Assembly: GCF_022829635.1 (NCBI RefSeq)
Contig: NZ_JAKSYO010000163.1
Location: 1 to 64,000 of the forward strand
Direction of reading: 5' to 3'
Length of the DNA: 64,000 nucleotides
From: Methylobacterium sp. E-066
Lineage (GTDB): Bacteria > Pseudomonadota > Alphaproteobacteria > Rhizobiales > Beijerinckiaceae
In this document: positions 28,975 to 37,487 of the stretch, one piece after another
How positions within the stretch are numbered: the stretch's first letter is position 1
How the letters are laid out: each line of letters begins with the position of its first letter
The notes under the pieces: model-generated
What the model was told of the DNA's origin: nothing
Seen by the model: the letters and a program-made list of their open reading frames with translations, nothing else
The model's database searches: none
Translations under genes and position numbers: made by a program

Positions 28975-30978
28975 ATGTTCGATAAGATCCTGATCGCCAA
29001 CCGGGGCGAAATCGCCTGCCGGGTCATCAAGACCGCCCGGAAGATGGGCATCAGGACGGTCGCAGTCTATTCGGACGCCGACCGCGACGCGGTCCACGTC
29101 GCCATGGCCGACGAGGCGGTCCATATCGGCCCCGCCGCCGCCGCGCAGTCCTATCTGGTCATCGAGAAGATCGTCGAGGCCTGCCGGCAGACCGGCGCCC
29201 AGGCGGTCCATCCCGGCTACGGCTTCCTGTCCGAGCGCGAGGCCTTCCCGAAGGCGCTCGAGGCCGCCGGCATCGTGTTCATCGGCCCCAATCCCGGCGC
29301 CATCGCCGCCATGGGCGACAAGATCGAGTCCAAAAAGGCGGCCGCGGCCGCCAACGTCTCCACCGTCCCGGGCTATCTCGGCGTGATCGAGAGCCCCGAG
29401 CACGCCGTCGAGATCGCCGACGGGATCGGCTACCCGGTGATGATCAAGGCGTCGGCCGGCGGTGGCGGCAAGGGCATGCGCATCGCCCATTCGTCGGGCG
29501 AGGTCGCAGAGGGCTTCGCCCGCGCCAAGTCGGAGGCGTCCTCGTCCTTCGGCGACGACCGGGTGTTCGTAGAAAAGTTCATCACCGACCCGCGGCATAT
29601 CGAGATCCAGGTGATCGGCGATAAGCACGGCCATGTGATCTATCTCGGCGAGCGCGAGTGCTCGATCCAGCGCCGCAATCAGAAGGTGATCGAGGAAGCG
29701 CCGTCACCGCTGCTCGACGCCGAGACCCGCCGGAAGATGGGCGAGCAGGCCGTCGCCCTCGCCAAGGCCGTTTCTTACGATTCCGCCGGCACGGTCGAGT
29801 TCGTTGCCGGCCAGGACAAGTCCTTCTACTTCCTGGAGATGAATACGCGACTGCAGGTCGAGCATCCGGTCACCGAGATGATCACCGGCCTCGATCTCGT
29901 CGAGCTGATGATCCGGGTCGCAGCCGGCGAGAAGCTGCCGCTCACCCAGGAGCAGGTGAAGCTCGACGGCTGGGCGGTCGAGAGCCGCGTCTACGCCGAG
30001 GATCCCACCCGCAACTTCCTGCCCTCGATCGGCCGGCTCACCACCTACCGGCCGCCGGAGGAGGGCCGGCAGGGCACCGCGATCGTGCGCAACGATACCG
30101 GCGTGGAAGAAGGCGGCGAGATCGCGATCCACTACGATCCGATGATCGCCAAGCTGGTAACCTGGGCGCCGACCCGCGCCGAGGCGATCGCCGCGCAGGG
30201 CGATGCGCTGGACGCCTTCGCGATCGACGGCATCCGCCATAACATCCCGTTCCTCTCGGCGCTGATGGCCCATCCGCGCTGGCAGGCGGGCGAGCTCTCC
30301 ACCGGCTTCATCGCCGAGGAGTTTCCGAACGGCTTCGTCGCCCCGGAGCCCGCGGGCGCGGTGGCGGTCCGCATGATGGCCGCCGCGGCGGCGATCGACC
30401 ACAAGCTCAACCAGCGCAAGCGCGGGATCTCCGGGCAGATGCGCGCGCCTGGCCTGTTCGCCTTCGAGCGCGACCGCGTCGTGATCCTGGCCGGGCAATC
30501 CTACCCGGTCACCGTCGAGCCCGAGGGCGAAGACCTGATCGTCACCCGGGATGACGGCACCGCGCTCACGGTGGCGAGTGCGTGGCGCCCTGGCGAGCCG
30601 GTCTGGATCGGCACGATCGGCGCCGAGCGCGTCGCCATCCAGGTCCGCGGCCTGCTGAACGGCGTGTTCCTGCAGCATGCCGGCGCGGCGGCCGAGGCGC
30701 GCGTCTACACCCGCCGCGAGGCCGAGCTCGCCGCGCTGATGCCGGTGAAGGAGCAGGCCGGCTCCGGCAAGCAGGTGCTCTGCCCGATGCCGGGCCTCGT
30801 GAAGCAGATCCTGGTCACCGAGGGCCAGGAGGTGAAGAACGGCGAGCCCATCGCAGTGGTCGAGGCGATGAAGATGGAGAACATGCTCCGCGCCGAGCGC
30901 GACGCCACGGTCGCGAAGATCCACGCCAAGGAAGGCGATAGCCTTGCGGTCGATGCGGTGATCCTGGAATTCGCCTGA
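28975..30978 (+). CDS. pccA: Propionyl-/acyl-CoA carboxylase biotin-containing alpha subunit
   Basis: A 667-residue protein with the order biotin carboxylase (MFDKILIANRGEIACRVI, ATP-grasp loop ASAGGGGKGMRI, EMNTRLQVEHPVTE), BT linker domain, then biotinyl carrier. The biotin lysine is Lys633 in EAMKMENML. With its PccB partner it turns propionyl-CoA into methylmalonyl-CoA, a step of the ethylmalonyl-CoA pathway used by Methylobacterium for glyoxylate regeneration. No pccB is adjacent, so the subunits are encoded apart. Confidence 0.94.
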   Translation: MFDKILIANRGEIACRVIKTARKMGIRTVAVYSDADRDAVHVAMADEAVHIGPAAAAQSYLVIEKIVEACRQTGAQAVHPGYGFLSEREAFPKALEAAGIVFIGPNPGAIAAMGDKIESKKAAAAANVSTVPGYLGVIESPEHAVEIADGIGYPVMIKASAGGGGKGMRIAHSSGEVAEGFARAKSEASSSFGDDRVFVEKFITDPRHIEIQVIGDKHGHVIYLGERECSIQRRNQKVIEEAPSPLLDAETRRKMGEQAVALAKAVSYDSAGTVEFVAGQDKSFYFLEMNTRLQVEHPVTEMITGLDLVELMIRVAAGEKLPLTQEQVKLDGWAVESRVYAEDPTRNFLPSIGRLTTYRPPEEGRQGTAIVRNDTGVEEGGEIAIHYDPMIAKLVTWAPTRAEAIAAQGDALDAFAIDGIRHNIPFLSALMAHPRWQAGELSTGFIAEEFPNGFVAPEPAGAVAVRMMAAAAAIDHKLNQRKRGISGQMRAPGLFAFERDRVVILAGQSYPVTVEPEGEDLIVTRDDGTALTVASAWRPGEPVWIGTIGAERVAIQVRGLLNGVFLQHAGAAAEARVYTRREAELAALMPVKEQAGSGKQVLCPMPGLVKQILVTEGQEVKNGEPIAVVEAMKMENMLRAERDATVAKIHAKEGDSLAVDAVILEFA

Positions 30979-30994
30979 TCGTCGCGCGGTCGTC

Positions 30995-31225
30995 GTGACT
31001 GCGATTCACAACGAGCAGACGAAGCTCCTAGCCACCGCGCTGAACAACATCGCGGTGGCTTTTGTGGTGATCGGGTTCGTAACGCCGATCACGGCCATGA
31101 GTTTTGGAGTCGCGAGCGCGCCTACCTTGCGTCCGGCCACCGCCTTCTTCGCGGCGATCTGGCTTTCAGCAGGCATCGGCATACATTCTATTGGCAGGCG
31201 CGTGCTGCGGAGCATCAAGCCATGA
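30995..31225 (+). CDS. Small two-helix membrane protein
   Basis: A 76-residue protein with GTG start and two hydrophobic segments (NNIAVAFVVIGFVTPITAM, then TAFFAAIWLSAGIGIHSIG), ending in a basic tail (RRVLRSIKP). The pattern EQTKLLATALNNIAVAF looks like a widespread uncharacterised alphaproteobacterial family. Its stop overlaps the next tiny ORF by ATGA. A perfect terminator-like hairpin (31030-31063) lies inside its coding region. The start lacks a clear Shine-Dalgarno site. Confidence 0.6.
   Translation: MTAIHNEQTKLLATALNNIAVAFVVIGFVTPITAMSFGVASAPTLRPATAFFAAIWLSAGIGIHSIGRRVLRSIKP
31030..31063 (+). terminator. Terminator-like hairpin within a small gene
   Basis: AGCCACCGCG (31030-31039) pairs perfectly with CGCGGTGGCT (31051-31060), loop 11 bases, followed by TTTT. 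It is about 50 bases past pccA and inside the small membrane-protein gene. It may end or attenuate pccA transcripts, or be a by-product of the coding sequence. Confidence 0.45.
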
Positions 31226-31344
31226 GCTCGGGTGAGATCTTTGTGACGTTCGTCATCCCGGCGGTCGCCATCACCGTGGCCTATACGGCAATGCGCTTGA
31301 ACGAGTGGGCGATTGCGCGGGAAGAGCGCAAATCCGGGGAATGA
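31222..31344 (+). CDS. 40-residue membrane peptide, coupled to the upstream gene
   Basis: A 40-codon frame, MSSGEIFVTFVIPAVAITVA at the start, with one hydrophobic segment followed by a charged tail (RLNEWAIAREERKSGE). Its ATG overlaps the stop of the 76-residue membrane protein (ATGA), a hallmark of translational coupling. I recognise no family. The coupling and the single helix make it likely to act with its neighbour in the membrane. Confidence 0.5.
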   Translation: MSSGEIFVTFVIPAVAITVAYTAMRLNEWAIAREERKSGE

Positions 31345-31374
31345 GTCGGCGGCCCAGCCGCTGACCGGCACCGC

Positions 31375-31806
31375 ATGCCCCTGTACTTCGCTTACGGCGC
31401 GAACATGGATGCCGCCGCGATGGCCCTGCGCTGCCCAGTCTCGCGGCTGATCGGCGGCGGGCGGCTGCCGGGGCACCGGTTCATCATCATGCGCGAGGGC
31501 TACGCCTCGGTGGTCCGGGATCCCGCTCGCGCCGTCCATGGCGTTTTGTGGGAGTTGGCCCTCGACGACATCCCGGCCCTCGATCGCTACGAGGGCGTCG
31601 CCAGCGGCCTCTACGCCAAGGCGACGCTGCCGGTAACCACGACCAGCGGGGTCAAGCGCGCCCTGATCTATCTGGGCCGCTCCACCGCACCCGGCAGGCC
31701 GCGGCCGGGCTATCTCGACGCCGTGCTGGACGCCGCGCGCGCTGCACAGCTGTCGCCCGCCTATATTCGCGAACTCAGTCGCTGGATGCGTGGTCCGCCC
31801 GCCTGA
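31375..31806 (+). CDS. Gamma-glutamylcyclotransferase-like protein
   Basis: A 143-residue protein of the GGCT/AIG2 fold. The substrate-binding loop is YFAYGANMD at the N-terminus, and the likely catalytic glutamate is in LDRYEGV. Relatives cyclise gamma-glutamyl amines or dipeptides to 5-oxoproline; the true substrate here is unknown. It lies 143 bases before the formate/nitrite-type channel, with no functional link apparent. Confidence 0.82.
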   Translation: MPLYFAYGANMDAAAMALRCPVSRLIGGGRLPGHRFIIMREGYASVVRDPARAVHGVLWELALDDIPALDRYEGVASGLYAKATLPVTTTSGVKRALIYLGRSTAPGRPRPGYLDAVLDAARAAQLSPAYIRELSRWMRGPPA

Positions 31807-31949
31807 ACGCGCGGCAACTGGTACGCAACCTGCTTGCTCGCGATCGACCGGGGCGGCGACACCACCCTACGCTCCGGCCAGCTGTCGTGATTGCGCAGCG
31901 TGCCATTCGGTCAACGGCGATCGGCGGCCGCGTGCGGGGAGAGGTTCGC

Positions 31950-32798
31950 ATGTCCTATCTGGCGCCCGCCGATTTCGTGAAGAAGGCAGTCGATGCCGGT
32001 GAATCGAAGGTCTTCATGGCCACCAAAGACACCTTCATCCGGGCCTACATGGCTGGCGCGATCCTGGCGCTCGCCGCGGCCTTCGCGGTGACCATCAACC
32101 AGACCACCGGCCAGCCGCTGGTCGGGGCGCTGCTGTTCCCGGTCGGCTTCTCGATGCTGTACCTGCTCGGCTACGACCTGTTCACCGGCGTCTGCGTACT
32201 CACGCCGCTCGCCCTGATCGACAAGCGCCCGGGCGTCACCGTGGCCGGCATCGCCCGCAACTGGACGCTGGTGTTCTTCGGCAATTTCGCCGGCGCACTC
32301 ACCACCGCCCTGATGATGGCGATCGTGTTCACCTTCGGCTTCGCCACCGAGCCGAATGCCGTCGGCAAGGCAATCGCCGGCATCGGCGAGGCCCGCACCC
32401 TCGGCTACGAGAAGTACGGTGCCGCCGGCATGCTGACGCTCTTCGTCCGGGCCATGATGTGCAACTGGATGGTCTCCACCGGCGTCATCGGCGCGATGCT
32501 GTCCACGTCGGTCCCCGGCAAGGTAATCGCCATGTGGATGCCGATCACGGTGTTCTTCTTCATGACCTTCGAGCACTCGGTCGTGAACATGTTCCTGTTC
32601 CCGTCGGCGATCCTGATGGGCGGTCACCTGACCGTCATGGACTACCTGCTGTGGAACGAGATCCCGACGCTGCTCGGCAACATCGTCGGCGGCCTCGCCT
32701 TCACCGGCCTGATGCTCTACTCGACCCACGTCCGCACCGGCGAGACGCGCTCGGCCCCGGTCGGCGCCGGCATCCGTCGCCCGATGGCGGCCGAGTAA
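31950..32798 (+). CDS. Formate/nitrite transporter (FocA/NirC family)
   Basis: A 282-residue inner-membrane pentameric channel with six helices. Family marks include AGAILALAAAFAV, LLGYDLFTGVCVLTPLALID, VRAMMCNWMVSTGV and the central-helix FFMTFEHSVVNMF. GGGGAGAGG precedes the ATG. In a methylotroph, a formate channel is the attractive reading because formate is the branch point of C1 oxidation, but nitrite or lactate cannot be excluded. A clear terminator follows. Confidence 0.92.
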   Translation: MSYLAPADFVKKAVDAGESKVFMATKDTFIRAYMAGAILALAAAFAVTINQTTGQPLVGALLFPVGFSMLYLLGYDLFTGVCVLTPLALIDKRPGVTVAGIARNWTLVFFGNFAGALTTALMMAIVFTFGFATEPNAVGKAIAGIGEARTLGYEKYGAAGMLTLFVRAMMCNWMVSTGVIGAMLSTSVPGKVIAMWMPITVFFFMTFEHSVVNMFLFPSAILMGGHLTVMDYLLWNEIPTLLGNIVGGLAFTGLMLYSTHVRTGETRSAPVGAGIRRPMAAE

Positions 32799-32807
32799 GG
32801 GTCTGGC

Positions 32808-32835
32808 GGCCCGCGCGTATCTGCGCGGGCCTTTT
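32808..32835 (+). terminator. Intrinsic terminator after the formate/nitrite channel
   Basis: GGCCCGCGC (32808-32816) pairs perfectly with GCGCGGGCC (32823-32831) around a 6-base loop, followed by TTTT. Confidence 0.85.
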
Positions 32836-32853
32836 GGGGACGGTGCCTATCTC

Positions 32854-33138
32854 GTGAGCACGATGCGCACCGTCTCCGTCATCATCCAGGGACGCGTCCA
32901 GGGCGTCTCCTACCGGGCCTGGACCCAGGCCGAAGCGCGGGCGCGCGGTCTGTCCGGCTTCGTGCGCAACCGGCACGATGGCTCCGTCGAGGCCCTGTTC
33001 AGCGGCCCGGCGGACGTCGTCGATCAGATGGTGGCCCTGTGCCGGTCGGGACCGCCCGGCGCCCGGGTCTCCGATGTCGCCGTGCACGAGGGGGGCGATC
33101 CGCCGGAAACGGATCGGTTCGAGATCCTGCGGGGTTGA
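32854..33138 (+). CDS. acyP: Acylphosphatase
   Basis: A 94-residue enzyme that hydrolyses acyl phosphates. The catalytic arginine (Arg21) is in GRVQGVSYR and the catalytic asparagine (Asn39) in FVRNRHDGSVEA. It starts at GTG; ATG at 32863 (MRTVSVII) is also possible. It begins just after the channel gene's terminator. Confidence 0.95.
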   Translation: MSTMRTVSVIIQGRVQGVSYRAWTQAEARARGLSGFVRNRHDGSVEALFSGPADVVDQMVALCRSGPPGARVSDVAVHEGGDPPETDRFEILRG

Positions 33139-33235
33139 CCGGGCCTAAGGCGGCGCGACGGGTTCTGCGGGGCGGCTGCGACTGGTATGGCCCCGCGGGC
33201 CGTTTCCATCGTCCGCTCCTCGCGACCCCGAGATC

Positions 33236-33997
33236 ATGATCGACCTGACCACAGGTAGCGCCGCCTTCTCGCCCCTCGATCTCGGGGCACTGGCGTATTT
33301 CATCCTCGCCTGGGTCGCGTATGGCCTGTCGGTCGGCCGCCTGCGCGGGCGCATGATCTCGCTGAGCCAGATCATGAACGTCCACCGGTCCAACTGGGCC
33401 CGTCAGATCATCGGGCGCGAGAACCGGGTGGTCGACACGCAGATCAACGCCTCGCTCCAGAACGGCACCGCCTTCTTTGCCTCGACCTCGCTGATCGCGC
33501 TGGGCTCGGTGCTGACCCTGTCGCGCTCCGGCGACGACGTGCTCAACCTGTTCGCGACGCTGCCGTTCGGGACGATGGCGAACCGCACGACCTGGGAGCT
33601 GAAGGTCGCCGGCCTCGCCGTGGTGTTCGTCTACGCGTTCTTCAAATTCGCCTGGGCCTACCGGCTGTTCAATTACGCGGCGATCCTGCTCGGCGCGGTG
33701 CCGCCGAAGGGCTCGGGCGTGAGCGATACCGAGATGATGCGCGCCGTCCGGCGGCTCGCGGCGATGAATGTCAGCGCCGGGCGGCACTTCGCCCGCGGGC
33801 AGCGGGCGTTCTTCTTCGCGCTCGCCTATCTCGGCTGGTTCATCAGCCCGTACGTGCTGATCGCCTCGACAAGTGCCGTCGTCGTCATCATGTGGCGTCG
33901 ACAGTTCGCCTCGGAGATCCGCAAGGCGCTGCTGGAGGCCGGTGAAGGGCCGCACGAGGGTCCGCTCCTGGCCCCCGCCGAGGAGGCACGGACATGA
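33236..33997 (+). CDS. DUF599 membrane protein
   Basis: A 253-residue protein with four hydrophobic segments. DUF599 features are visible: an N-terminal helix (LGALAYFILAWVAYGLSV), MNVHRSNWARQIIGRENRVV, SLQNGTAFFASTSLIALG and LGWFISPYVLIAST. The function of the family is unknown. The stop overlaps the next gene (ATGA), so it is co-translated with the DUF3253 protein. Confidence 0.85.
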   Translation: MIDLTTGSAAFSPLDLGALAYFILAWVAYGLSVGRLRGRMISLSQIMNVHRSNWARQIIGRENRVVDTQINASLQNGTAFFASTSLIALGSVLTLSRSGDDVLNLFATLPFGTMANRTTWELKVAGLAVVFVYAFFKFAWAYRLFNYAAILLGAVPPKGSGVSDTEMMRAVRRLAAMNVSAGRHFARGQRAFFFALAYLGWFISPYVLIASTSAVVVIMWRRQFASEIRKALLEAGEGPHEGPLLAPAEEART

Positions 33998-34302
33998 ACA
34001 CCACCAAGGCGGACGAGGCGGCGATCGAGGAGACCCTGCTCGGCCTCGTGGCCGAGCGCGGCGCCGGCAAGACCATCTGCCCGTCCGAGGTTGCCCGTGC
34101 GCTGGGCGGCCCGCATCCGGACGGGTGGGGTCCGCTGATGCAGCCGGTACGCCGGGTCGCGGTGCGGCTCGCCCATGCCGGCCGGGTCGCGATCCTGCGC
34201 AAGGGCAAGCCGGTCGACCCGGACGATTTCCGGGGCATCTACCGGCTGGCGCTGCCCGGTGCGGCCTCCGGCTCCGGCCCCGGCAGCCAATCCGACGTGT
34301 AG
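33994..34302 (+). CDS. DUF3253 protein (winged-helix-like)
   Basis: A 102-residue small basic protein. AIEETLLGLVAERGAGKTIC, then PSEVARALGGPHPDGWGPLM and RLAHAGRVAILRKGKPVDP match the DUF3253 pattern, a compact winged-helix-like fold of unknown role. It overlaps the DUF599 gene by 4 bases. Its last 64 bases overlap the convergent ydcF-like gene. Confidence 0.85.
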   Translation: MNTTKADEAAIEETLLGLVAERGAGKTICPSEVARALGGPHPDGWGPLMQPVRRVAVRLAHAGRVAILRKGKPVDPDDFRGIYRLALPGAASGSGPGSQSDV

Positions 34303-35066
34303 CCGGCGAGCCGGTAGACCGCGAGGCCGATCCATTCCTTCACGGCCAGATCGAGCTGCAGCAGCCCGTCGGAGGCGAAGCCCTTGAACCGGGTCGTATC
34401 GATCCAGCCCCGGGTGCGGTAGTCGACCGGGAAGGCGTCGACCGTGAATCCGGCCTGCCGGAAGCACCCGATCGCCCGGGGCATGTGCCAGGCCGAGGTG
34501 ACCAGCAGCCACCGCTCGCCCGGTTTCGGCTGGACTAGGGCCGCCGAGAAGGTCGCGTTCTCGTAGGTGTTGCGCGAGCGGTTCTCCAGGATCAGCCGAG
34601 AGCGGGGCAGACCCATCGCGTCGGCCTCACGGCTGACGATGTCGGCCTCGGGCGTTCCGCCCCCGACGACGCCGCTGCCTCCGGTGAAGACGAGACGCGC
34701 ATCCGGAAAGCGGCGTGCGAGGTCGGCGAAGTAGATCTGCCGCTCCGCGGCGTCATTGACGACGACTTGCTCGCGCGCCTCCGACACGCCGGTCATGATC
34801 GCGCCGCCGAGGATGATGATCCCCGTCGGAGCAGCGCGATCGGCGGCGGGATAGGCTGCGAACCTCTGCTCCAGGGGCAGCAGGATCAGCGCGGATAGCG
34901 GCGTCAGCCCGCCGAGCAGCAGCCCGAGGAAGCCGAAAGCCCCGAACGCGATGCCTGCGGCGCGGCGGCGCATCATCAACAGAGCAAACCCGATCAACCC
35001 CAGGAAAATGAAGAAATTCGACGGCGTGACCAAGAAGTAAGTCACTTTGGAAAGCGCAAGAAACAT
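34239..35066 (-). CDS. YdcF-family (DUF218) membrane protein
   Basis: A 275-residue protein with two N-terminal membrane helices (FFIFLGLIGFALLMM and FGFLGLLLGGLTPLSALIL) and a periplasmic/cytoplasmic DUF218 domain. Domain marks are GIIILGGA, ARLVFTGGSG, LENRSRNTYENA and LLVTSAWHMPRAIGCFRQAG. ElyC/SanA relatives affect envelope integrity. It is the last gene of the minus-strand unit, 8 bases after the RraA-like gene. Confidence 0.88.
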   Translation of the reverse strand: MFLALSKVTYFLVTPSNFFIFLGLIGFALLMMRRRAAGIAFGAFGFLGLLLGGLTPLSALILLPLEQRFAAYPAADRAAPTGIIILGGAIMTGVSEAREQVVVNDAAERQIYFADLARRFPDARLVFTGGSGVVGGGTPEADIVSREADAMGLPRSRLILENRSRNTYENATFSAALVQPKPGERWLLVTSAWHMPRAIGCFRQAGFTVDAFPVDYRTRGWIDTTRFKGFASDGLLQLDLAVKEWIGLAVYRLAGYTSDWLPGPEPEAAPGSASR

Positions 35067-35074
35067 GGTTCGAT

Positions 35075-35722
35075 TCAAGCCGACTTCGTCTCGGCCTCGA
35101 ACCGAGCCAGGGCGGCGGCGTCCGGCGGCAACAGGCTGGCGAGGCTCTCGCCCTTCTCGACTTCGCGCTGAATCCACAGGTCGAGGCGCTGCTGCTCGAC
35201 CGCTTCCAGGGCGGCCCGCTCGGCGAGGTCGGCCGGCAGCGCGACGATGCCGCCGGATCCGCAGACCACGATATCGCCGGGATGGATCGCGGCACCGCCG
35301 CAGGACACGGGCTCCTGGGCGCCGACCAGGGCCAGGGTCTCGCTCCCGGCCTCCGGCGCGGACCAGACGGGCAGGCCGACCGTATCCGGCAGGGCGCCGT
35401 CGGTGACGAGACCGGCCACGCCGCGCTGGGCGAGCCGCGCCGCGACGATCGCCCCGAAGGGCAGGGCGAGACCTGAGCCGGCCGCATCGATCACAAGGAC
35501 GGCGCCCTCTGGAACCGCATCGATGGCGGCGGCGAGGTCGCCGGCGGCGTCGTTGCGGGCCGGGATCATCCGCAGCGTGTAGGCGGGGCCGATGGCGCTG
35601 CCGCCGCGACCGGACAGGCCGCGTGGGCTGAACGCCTTCACGCCGGCCCGTGCCAATGCTCGGGCTAGGCTCGCCGGCGTCACGGCGGAGAGCGCGTCGC
35701 GCAGGGTCGGGTCGATCGCCAT
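35075..35722 (-). CDS. RraA-like / 4-hydroxy-4-methyl-2-oxoglutarate aldolase family
   Basis: A 215-residue protein of the RraA/HMG-aldolase fold. Diagnostic parts are LVIDAAGSGLALPFGAIVAA and RGVAGLVTDGALPDT (the G..G..xxR-D type metal/substrate site), followed by GAAIHPGDIVVCGSGGIVALP. Family members are either RNase E inhibitors or metal-dependent aldolases/decarboxylases. The catalytic Arg before the Asp is not in its usual place (VTDGALPD), so the activity is uncertain. It is co-directional with gst and ydcF. Confidence 0.78.
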   Translation of the reverse strand: MAIDPTLRDALSAVTPASLARALARAGVKAFSPRGLSGRGGSAIGPAYTLRMIPARNDAAGDLAAAIDAVPEGAVLVIDAAGSGLALPFGAIVAARLAQRGVAGLVTDGALPDTVGLPVWSAPEAGSETLALVGAQEPVSCGGAAIHPGDIVVCGSGGIVALPADLAERAALEAVEQQRLDLWIQREVEKGESLASLLPPDAAALARFEAETKSA

Positions 35723-35812
35723 CAGAAGCTCCGTGGAAGGCTGGCGCCGGACGGATCGGCGAGTCCGCTCAAGGTGGATCGCATGGGCGCGCCGGCAAGG
35801 CCGAGCTCGGAC

Positions 35813-36430
35813 TCAAGCGATCGGTTCGCCGAGCGCCCGGGCCGCCGCGGGCCGGGCGGCGATCCGCTCGTACCAGCGGCGCAGGGCCGGGCGCTCGACG
35901 CGCTCGGTCGGCAGGTTCAGCCAGCGATGCGCTGCGCAGCCGAGCGCGATGTCGGCGATGCCGAAGCTTTGGCCGACCACGTAGTCCCGGTCGGACAGAT
36001 GCGCCTCCAGGATCGCCGCGAAGGCCTCCGAGCGCTTCAGCGAGGCGGCGATCACGGCTTGGTCCGGATTCGCCGACCGGTAGAGCTGCCAGAACGCGTC
36101 GCGCATGGCGGGGGTGAAGGAGGTGGCCTGCCAATCGAGCCATTGCTCGATAGGGGCGCGTGCCCGCGGATCGGCCGGCAGCGCGAGGGCGGGGGCGGTG
36201 GCCGCGAGGTAGCGCAGGATGGCGTTCGACTCCCAGAGCACGAACCCGTCCTCCTCGAGGGTCGGGACCAGCCCGTTCGGGTTCTTGGCGCGGTAGGCGG
36301 GATCGTCGACGACGCCGTGTGCGCCGCCGGCCTCGATCCGCTCATAGGCGAGCCCGGCCTCGTCCAGCGCCCAGACCGCTTTCTGCACGTTCACCGAGGT
36401 GAGCCGGCCCCAGAGCTTGCGCATCGTCAC
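35813..36430 (-). CDS. Glutathione S-transferase
   Basis: A 205-residue cytosolic GST. The N-terminal thioredoxin-like domain has KLWGRLTSVNVQKAVWALDE, PNGLVPTLEEDGFVLWES (the cis-Pro and ES glutathione contacts) and NAILRYLA. A helical C-terminal domain follows. Start GTG at 36430 is favoured because GGAG lies 8 bases before it; ATG at 36424 is the alternative. It begins 13 bases after epmB and is likely co-transcribed with it. Confidence 0.9.
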   Translation of the reverse strand: MTMRKLWGRLTSVNVQKAVWALDEAGLAYERIEAGGAHGVVDDPAYRAKNPNGLVPTLEEDGFVLWESNAILRYLAATAPALALPADPRARAPIEQWLDWQATSFTPAMRDAFWQLYRSANPDQAVIAASLKRSEAFAAILEAHLSDRDYVVGQSFGIADIALGCAAHRWLNLPTERVERPALRRWYERIAARPAAARALGEPIA

Positions 36431-36443
36431 CAGAAAATCTCCG

Positions 36444-37487
36444 TCACGCCTTCGGCGGGTAGGCGTGCTCGCACCCGTTCGGATCGGTCACCCGCGTCTC
36501 GCCGTCCGAGTCGCGCAGGTACCCGGGTCCGACCGGCACTTTGCCGTGGCCGCCGGGGATGTCGAGCACGTAGGTCGGTTGCGCCAGACCGGAGAGGCGG
36601 CCGCGCAGGGCGCGCATCAGGTCCTGCCCCTCCGTCAGGCTGGTGCGCAGATGGCCGGTGCCCGGCGCGAGGTCACCGTGATGCAGGTAGTAGGGCTTGA
36701 TCCGGTTCTCCACGAAGGCCCGCATCAGCGCCTCCAGGGTCGGCGCGTCGTCGTTGACCCCGCGCAGCAGCACCGACTGGCTGACCATCGGGATTCCGGC
36801 ATCGACCAGCCGGGCGCAGGCCGCCCGGGCCGCCGGGGTGAACTCGCGCGGGTGGTTCGCGTGCAGGGCCACGAACACCGCGCGCCCGAATGTCTTGAGC
36901 GCCAGTACCAGATCGTCGTCGACGAGATCGGGCTTCACCACCGGCACGCGGGTATGGATCCGCATCACCCGGACGTGCTCGATCGCCGCCAGGCGGTCCG
37001 CGATGATTCCGAGCCGCCGGGCCGAGAGCGCGAACGGGTCGCCGCCGGTGAGCACCACCTCCCAGATCCGCGGGTCCCCGGCGATGTAAGCGAGGGCATC
37101 GTCGAGCTCGGCCTCGGTCAGCGAGCCGAGCCCATCCGGCCCGACCATTTCCCGGCGGAAGCAGAAGCGGCAATAGACCGGGCAGATGTGCAGCGGCTTC
37201 AGCAGCACCCGATCCGGATAGCGGTGCACGATCCCTACCACCGGCGCGTGGGCCTCATCGCCGATCGGGTCGGCCCGCTCTTCCGGGGCGACGACACTTT
37301 CCGCGATCCGCGGGACGAACTGGCGGGCGATCGGATCGGCGGGATCATTGAGGTCGATCAGCTCGGCCATATCGGGGGTGACCGAGACGGCGTAGCGGGC
37401 CAGCACGTCGTGTAGAGCGTCCGCCTCGGGGCCGGACAGCAACCCGGCCGCCGCGAGATCGGCGGCGCTGCGCAGGGTGCGATTCAC
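36444..37487 (-). CDS. epmB: EF-P beta-lysylation protein (lysine 2,3-aminomutase family)
   Basis: A 347-residue radical SAM enzyme. The cluster cysteines are Cys102, Cys106 and Cys109 in ICPVYCRFCFRRE. PLP-binding and lysine 2,3-aminomutase motifs follow (LTGGDPFALSARRL, QSVLLRGVNDD, GGHGKVP). EpmB turns (S)-alpha-lysine into (R)-beta-lysine for attachment to EF-P. The length equals EpmB rather than the longer catabolic KamA. The GTG start overlaps the epmA stop by 4 bases, and efp lies just beyond epmA, which settles the role. Confidence 0.92.
   Translation of the reverse strand: MNRTLRSAADLAAAGLLSGPEADALHDVLARYAVSVTPDMAELIDLNDPADPIARQFVPRIAESVVAPEERADPIGDEAHAPVVGIVHRYPDRVLLKPLHICPVYCRFCFRREMVGPDGLGSLTEAELDDALAYIAGDPRIWEVVLTGGDPFALSARRLGIIADRLAAIEHVRVMRIHTRVPVVKPDLVDDDLVLALKTFGRAVFVALHANHPREFTPAARAACARLVDAGIPMVSQSVLLRGVNDDAPTLEALMRAFVENRIKPYYLHHGDLAPGTGHLRTSLTEGQDLMRALRGRLSGLAQPTYVLDIPGGHGKVPVGPGYLRDSDGETRVTDPNGCEHAYPPKA

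Noticed and set aside
35075-35722. RNase E inhibitor RraA proper
   Set aside because: Fold match only. The protein is longer and the expected Arg before the catalytic Asp is not in place, so a specific function was not assigned.
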